This document shows, piece by piece, positions 58,661-64,000 of a stretch of DNA of 64,000 nt (its first letter is position 1; each line of letters opens with the position of its first letter). The notes under the pieces are model-generated. The model was not told where the DNA came from, made no database searches, and was given only the letters and a program-made list of their open reading frames with translations. A program made the position numbers and the translations under genes. This stretch comes from Portulaca oleracea (Eukaryota; Streptophyta; Magnoliopsida; Caryophyllales; Portulacaceae), in assembly GCA_029582165.1 (NCBI GenBank), contig CM055870.1, forward strand, positions 7,869,832 to 7,933,831, in the 5' to 3' direction.

Positions 58661-61600
58661 TGTAACAACCCACCCCAAAATCACGTTTAATTATATCTAA
58701 AGCACAGTAGTTACGCAAATCGCGTTCTAAATTTTTTCCGCGTTTACCGTTACTTATTTATTTATTGATTTATTTATTTATGTATTGTTATCGGTGTCGT
58801 GTCTCGTGCAGGAGATGGCCAAGATGCCGAATTATCGGCTTAAAAATTTCACTTTACATGTTCATTCAATGAGTTAAAGTATTTCAGGTTATACGATTTA
58901 TGTTATAAAGTTATTTAATCGTTAAGTTAATTGGTACCGGGTTTTACCGTTTACGCTATTTATTAACCTAAAGGGGGTCTAATTAATCGACCTCGTAACG
59001 TTTATATTTTATTACCCAAACTTTAATTTATTTGGGGTATATTTATTTCATTTAAAGTACAAGTAATATTGATGTTTCATTTATTTGGATTTTCTACATC
59101 AAAGTGTTATTTTATGTTAACCCAATTATTACCAATTGATTTTATTGTTTACAAACTAATTATTTAAGATTACCACAATTACAATTTTTGTTCTTAGTGT
59201 ACAAATTCAGATTTTAGTGAGGGTAGAGGGAGTATAATTGATATTAGTTAGGGGAGGGGTTTCATTACAAGTCATTTTATTTTCTCCAATTAGACACCCA
59301 TCCCCCTCTATTTCCCCCTTTGCTTCTGCTGGCCGAGCCCACAGCAGCCCGCTGCTGGGCTGTTTCCGGCACCGGCGAGGTGCCCAGCCACCGTCCAAGG
59401 TGGCCGCCGCCACCCCTCTTCTTCCCTCTTGTGTTTTCTCCAATTTTTAACTCAAAGGTAACCTCTCAAAAACCCCCAATTTCAATTCTTTATCACCTAA
59501 TCTGAAAATCTATGTTTATTTATGTTTTCTTTGTGATTTCTACTCTTTTACTCTCTTTTATCTTGAAATCAAGTATATAATTGTATTGATTAAGTTAAGG
59601 TTTGATTTTGGAATACATGCATGTGATTTTTGGAAGTGTTCTTGAGGTTTCTTGAGTATATTCATGGTGGATGATGTTTATATGTTCATGCATGTGAGTC
59701 TTAAGGTCTAAGATGAGGTAATTATCAAGGTCTATATTCTGGAAGTATGATGGATTAAGGTTATATGGGATGTGGTTATGTTTTGATATGATTAAGAGTG
59801 GAATAACTAAATTAAAAACTGAGATATTAGTGGTTAACGATTCTGGTTCGAATCTGGAAATTTACAGTAGCATAAAGGTGGGATTTCTGCCCAGATTTCC
59901 ACTCCATTGGATAGCCTAAAGTGTTAGCAAACCATAGGCTTTGGAATTTCGAGTTTTCGACATGTATAGCCCGAGTTACGACCAAAACCGTAACCTCACG
60001 TTTTTATATTCGATTTCTGAGTCAGTGTTTTGAGGGCTGATTTTCGGACCTTTGGAGACTTTATTGATTTTAGTGACAAACATAAGAGTTTTAGGCCACA
60101 TTGCAAGCTTTCCGGAAAGGTATGGTTCATAGTCATCGGATTTCGAGAGTGTGAGTTACGAGCCCGGGAAGCAGGGCTGCCCGGGATAACATTCTGCCCA
60201 ATTTGGTTTATGAAAATGTGTCTTTTGGGCCTCAAATCAACCCAATAAGGGGTCCTAAGCATAAATGTGTCATGGTTATAAGTTTTCATTTTAGAGTTAT
60301 TTGTGTTTAAGGCCAAAAGTACTATATTGGAGTCTTAAGTGAGTCTTAAGGATGGCTTCCCAAAAGCTAATGAGTTTGTTAAAGTATTTCACTTCCCCAT
60401 CTTCCTTTAGAATATTATTCAATGTCTTGAGCTAGCTAAGAGTTTCTTCTAGCTTGGTAGCTTCCAAGTTCAAAGTTACTTCCATCTTTATTGCTTAAAT
60501 CATTGACCCAAGCTTGTTCTTATTGCATTCGAATATGTTTATCGTACTCCGTTTTATCGTTCATTTGCTATCGTATGATCAAGCCATAGTTAACTCCATC
60601 GTTCGCATCCTAGCTTTCAAGTGTAAGCACCCCATTCATCGTCAATTCAAGCTAATTTTATTGGATTCAAGCCCTTTCATTTGAATCATATTCTGCGTCA
60701 TTATGTTCATGTTTTCCGACTCGGAAATTTCTAAGGTTTTATATGCACTGCTTCTGTCCGGGCCATTTTTCGGGCTCTTCCTTCCATTTCTAGCCTTTGG
60801 GCCAGTTGACAAAGTTAAAGATCATGTTTTTCCCTATTCCGGGATGTACTCTTTTACGTCGTTTCGATTTTCCTAACTCACGTTATGCTACAAACGCTAT
60901 TTTGATACAACCTGAAATTTTATTCCTAAAGTTGTTTCATCTATATTACTAAGTTTCCAAACTCATGAAACTAATTTAGAACCTTATTCGGTTCTTCATG
61001 TTTATGTATGCTTCTATTGGTTGACAAAGTTTCAAAGGCCATCTCCAAGCCGAGCCGCCAAGGTTTTTAGCGTCTTAAGGTACGCAAATTGTCCAACTCT
61101 TGCTTCTATTAAAAGTCAAGTACAGTTTTATTGCATAGTTATATGTTCTAATGATTTTATTGTTTTATAAGTGGTCCCGACACCTATTCTACAGTAGCTA
61201 GAGTGAAGTCTAGCATTTTACAGGCTCCTATCGGAGTAATCTTGACTGGCGATGTCGATCGCCTAGCGATCACCCATCCAAACTTCGAGATCGGTTTGGC
61301 GTGCGTGCGTGGTGCTTGCATCGATCTAAAGGGATACCACGTCCTATAGTATGAAAACTTTTCAATGTTAAGCACAACATATGCATAGAAAGCGTATAGC
61401 TTAAAGTATTCCATGGTTTAGCATTCTTGTGTCCCCTTCCGTTTTCAAAATGATTTTAAATGCGGCACTAAAACCGTTTTGAGCGGTTTGGCGTGTTGGA
61501 GGTTTACGTCTTGAGTGTTTCCCCACTCACTTTGCGAATGTATTTCAATGTTTTGTTTTAGGCGGTTCGAGCTCCCGGGATAAAGACGAGGTTAAGCGGG

Positions 61601-61930
61601 AGCAAGTTATGCATGAGTTAGTTCTCTAAAGCGATCGAAGATCGGTATTCAAGGTTACCAAGAGCATTAAAGGTCACTCGGTTGTGAAAGGTCTATACGA
61701 TATGTTTAATTAAAGGTTGAATAATGTATTTGTACTTTAAGTTTAGCGATTGTGTTGTATGGAGTTAAATCTGATTTATGGTGGATTGTTATATTGTGGT
61801 TTTGTGTATGTGCCTTGTCCCGAGTGGGGACGGCGGTAATGCCTCGACCTAAGGTGTTCCGCTGCGCTAATCACAGGTTTGGGGTTCTAAAGTATAGTCT
61901 TAATCTTGTGATTAAGGTTGGGGCGTTACA
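58661..61930 (+). mobile_element. Long terminal repeat (Ty3/gypsy-like), 3.27 kb
   Basis: Begins TGTAACAACCC and ends GGGGCGTTACA, so the termini are the inverted pair TGTAAC/GTTACA usual for plant gypsy LTRs. It is followed four bases later by a primer binding site. The length of about 3.3 kb fits the long-LTR Tekay/Del-type chromoviruses or derivatives. A G+C-rich island at about 59320-59430 with short open frames is inside the LTR and looks like leader sequence, not a host gene. The partner 3' LTR lies outside the window, so identity between the two cannot be checked. Confidence 0.8.
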
Positions 61931-61934
61931 GTTG

Positions 61935-61946
61935 TGGTATCAGAGC
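61935..61946 (+). promoter_or_regulatory. Retrotransposon primer binding site (tRNA-iMet type)
   Basis: TGGTATCAGAGC is complementary to the 3' end of initiator methionine tRNA, the primer used by many plant LTR retrotransposons. It lies four bases after the LTR end, confirming that end and the left-to-right orientation. Confidence 0.88.
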
Positions 61947-64000
61947 GGAGTTATAAGAAGGATTTGAGGATATAGAAATTTCCAAGCGATTGTGATAGGC
62001 ATTTGTAAAGTATGGATGCTAAGTGTGGTGACATATGTGTCCCTTATAGGTGTATGAGTCCTTTATGGATTGAGTGTGAAATATGTGAAATGGTTGGGAT
62101 GGATGTTGAGCTTGAAGCTCTAGATGAGTATATGAAAAGTAAGTGTTTTCCCTTTCAGGTTTGAAGACTATGTAAAATTTGGGGATAGTCCAATTTATAG
62201 GGGAAGTGCTGCCGAAAATTTCTGCAGAAATTTGAAAAGTTTAGTAGCAAGTTTAAGAAAACCTAATTACAGGTTGTGTTTAACTTAAAAGTTTGGCATG
62301 AGTAAAGCATGTTATGTGTATGAGGGCATTTGTGGACTGAAGCACATTGAAATAGTCCTTAAAGGAGACTTTAGTCGTCGAATGAGAATTTATAAGTCCA
62401 ATTCCAAGTGGAATTGATGTAAAGCTCAAATGAGGGGCTAAAAGACTTGCCTAAGTGTAGAGTGAAATGAGAAAAGAATTTTAGATGATACAAATGTTCA
62501 GCATGATCCAAGGATAGTAAGTAAGGTCACGATAATCATGAGATGGAACAAGAGTTCCTTTTAAGATAAGTAAGGTTCAGGTTGGTTGAGTCTCGGACCT
62601 CGCCTTAATTCTCATTCGTTTAATTCTTTCAACAAAGTCTATCAATGTCAAAGTTATTAAAGCTTTTTATCGATGTTACATAGAACATAGGGCATAGATG
62701 GATCACAAGCGTGACCCTTTTCCCAACCTCTTCACAATGTTACGGGAGCACAAGACCAACGTCCAAGTTCATCTCAAGAGGTTGCAAACCGCCTTTGGTA
62801 TCCATTGTGCGGCTAATCCGCTATTTGAGTATCGCAGTGATGAGTGCCAAGTTGGTGCTTATTGCCCCCCCTCCCCACAAGAGTCTGTGGGACGATGTAA
62901 GACGTTACCTCGCCATGTTGCTCGTCAGGAGAACGGTCGATACGCTGGTGCTTGACTACGACTACATTGAGCACAGAATCACACCGTGGAAATAATTTTG
63001 GGGACCTTAGAATTTGTTTTGTGTCAAAATATAGTTTGGATATGGTTGAAAAAGGGGTACCCTAAGGACAAGTGGAAGGGGCATCCTCATATTCTAGGAT
63101 ATTTACATTAGTATCATACATTGAAGGGTTTTAACTAGCAAGTGCTTGTGATAGTCTGTAGGGTGGTGAACTTTATGTCATTATAGGGCCGTGGAAAATT
63201 ATTTGGAATTTCCTTATTATACGAACCTGCTTGTGGATTTTATAGCTAGGTGAGGCGAGGAAAGCCTTGTGAGAATGCAATTGACTACCAACCGAAGATA
63301 TATACAGAACAAGTTATAAAGTGGTGATGACAATAAGTTATGTGGAATGAGGGTATACTCCGTAGTAATGTTGGAATATGTCTCAAAGGGCGGGGAAATC
63401 ACCTTGAACTACAAGGTCCTTAGTCTAACCTGGGAATAACTACGCGCCCAGGCACATACTCATTCCGCCACTAGGTTAAGAGAAGTTGCTTCTGGAGGAT
63501 AGCTATTAACGAACAACCATCGCGAGGACCCAATCTTTTCTGCATGACTTTTATACTTTAAGTTCATCGTTCAAGTTTAACTTTTAATTCTTGCTCTCAT
63601 TGGACATCCTCCTAATAAAGTTTACCCTCTCATTGTTAAAACCCAAGCTTCTCATTACCTATCCTTGCTTATTCTCAAGAATCTTTATCATATCCTATCG
63701 TTGTTATCGATTCGGTGTGTTAAGACATTCAATGACACGCCTTTAGTAGCTCATTGCGATTCATGAATGATTCCGGGACCATTATCTACCCTTGACTGCT
63801 GTCGACTCGTTATGTCCCCAAAGATAAACTTCATTAGATTCATATGACCCTTCTTACTCGTTAAGATTTATCTTTTCCAGGTGATGGTCATGTTCTATCA
63901 TGAAGCTGAACACTCCTTTCAAAGCTTAATTTCCACAAACGTTGTACCTTGTTTAGAATCAATAGCTTATGCTCTAATGTTAGGAAAGTTACCACAAAGC
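61947..64000 (+). mobile_element. Internal region of the LTR element, truncated by the window edge
   Basis: Two kilobases downstream of the primer binding site. No gag, protease or reverse-transcriptase sequence is recognisable. The only notable open stretch is at 62698-62995, where two overlapping frames abut near a C-run (62865-62876) and code for short peptides of no known family. Either the coding part starts beyond the window, or this is a non-autonomous large derivative. Confidence 0.6.

Noticed and set aside
59207..59505. A GC-rich coding exon
   Set aside because: Located inside the LTR, with overlapping short frames on both strands and no family resemblance; more likely untranslated LTR sequence.
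62698..62995. Gag gene of the LTR element
   Set aside because: Only two short overlapping frames, no gag or zinc-knuckle motif, and stops before and after.

Overview
The window is nuclear DNA of a flowering plant, almost certainly a eudicot. Genes are split by many GT-AG introns, the non-coding DNA is AT-rich, and the recognisable proteins match plant families closely in length and exon structure. The species cannot be named from the sequence alone.
Layout, left to right. (1) The 3' part of a leucine-rich-repeat receptor-like pseudokinase gene (+, 1-3465, cut by the window edge). (2) Tail-to-tail with it, a complete 16-exon cytosolic/peroxisomal glutathione reductase gene (-, 4299-13154; 499 aa). 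(3) A two-exon gene for a 194-aa protein with a C-terminal Cys/His zinc-ribbon-like motif (-, 15658-21066) and a 4.8-kb intron. (4) A complete 25-exon kinesin-4 gene of the KIN-4A/FRA1 type (-, 24803-35668; 1035 aa). (5) A frameshifted RNase H-like fragment (-, 38377-38902). (6) A two-exon membrane-anchored SPRY-domain protein gene (-, 40058-46991; 434 aa) with a 5.6-kb intron. (7) Divergent from it, an 18-exon ERD6-like sugar transporter gene (+, 48759-53111; 488 aa). (8) A small two-exon gene for a secreted ten-cysteine peptide (+, 55319-55883). (9) A repeat-rich right end with a 3.27-kb long terminal repeat (58661-61930), a tRNA-iMet-type primer binding site, and about 2 kb of internal sequence with no recognisable retroelement protein.
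The genes do not form a pathway. They are independent housekeeping and growth genes: redox balance, microtubule transport for cell-wall deposition, sugar export, and signalling.
Introns and spacers carry many small mobile elements whose boundaries can be read. These include Tourist-like MITEs with TAA-type duplications, a hAT-like MITE with a perfect 8-bp duplication, a tRNA-derived SINE nested in a foldback element with a 12-bp duplication, a truncated LINE tail with a perfect 21-bp duplication, and a 401-bp long-TIR foldback. I found no CRISPR array, operon or clearly new multi-gene system. The most novel-looking items are the TTGCGGT-rich MITE family, the palindromic GTCAC/GTGAC cluster at 57.7-57.9 kb, the apparently gag-less LTR element and the ten-cysteine peptide gene.
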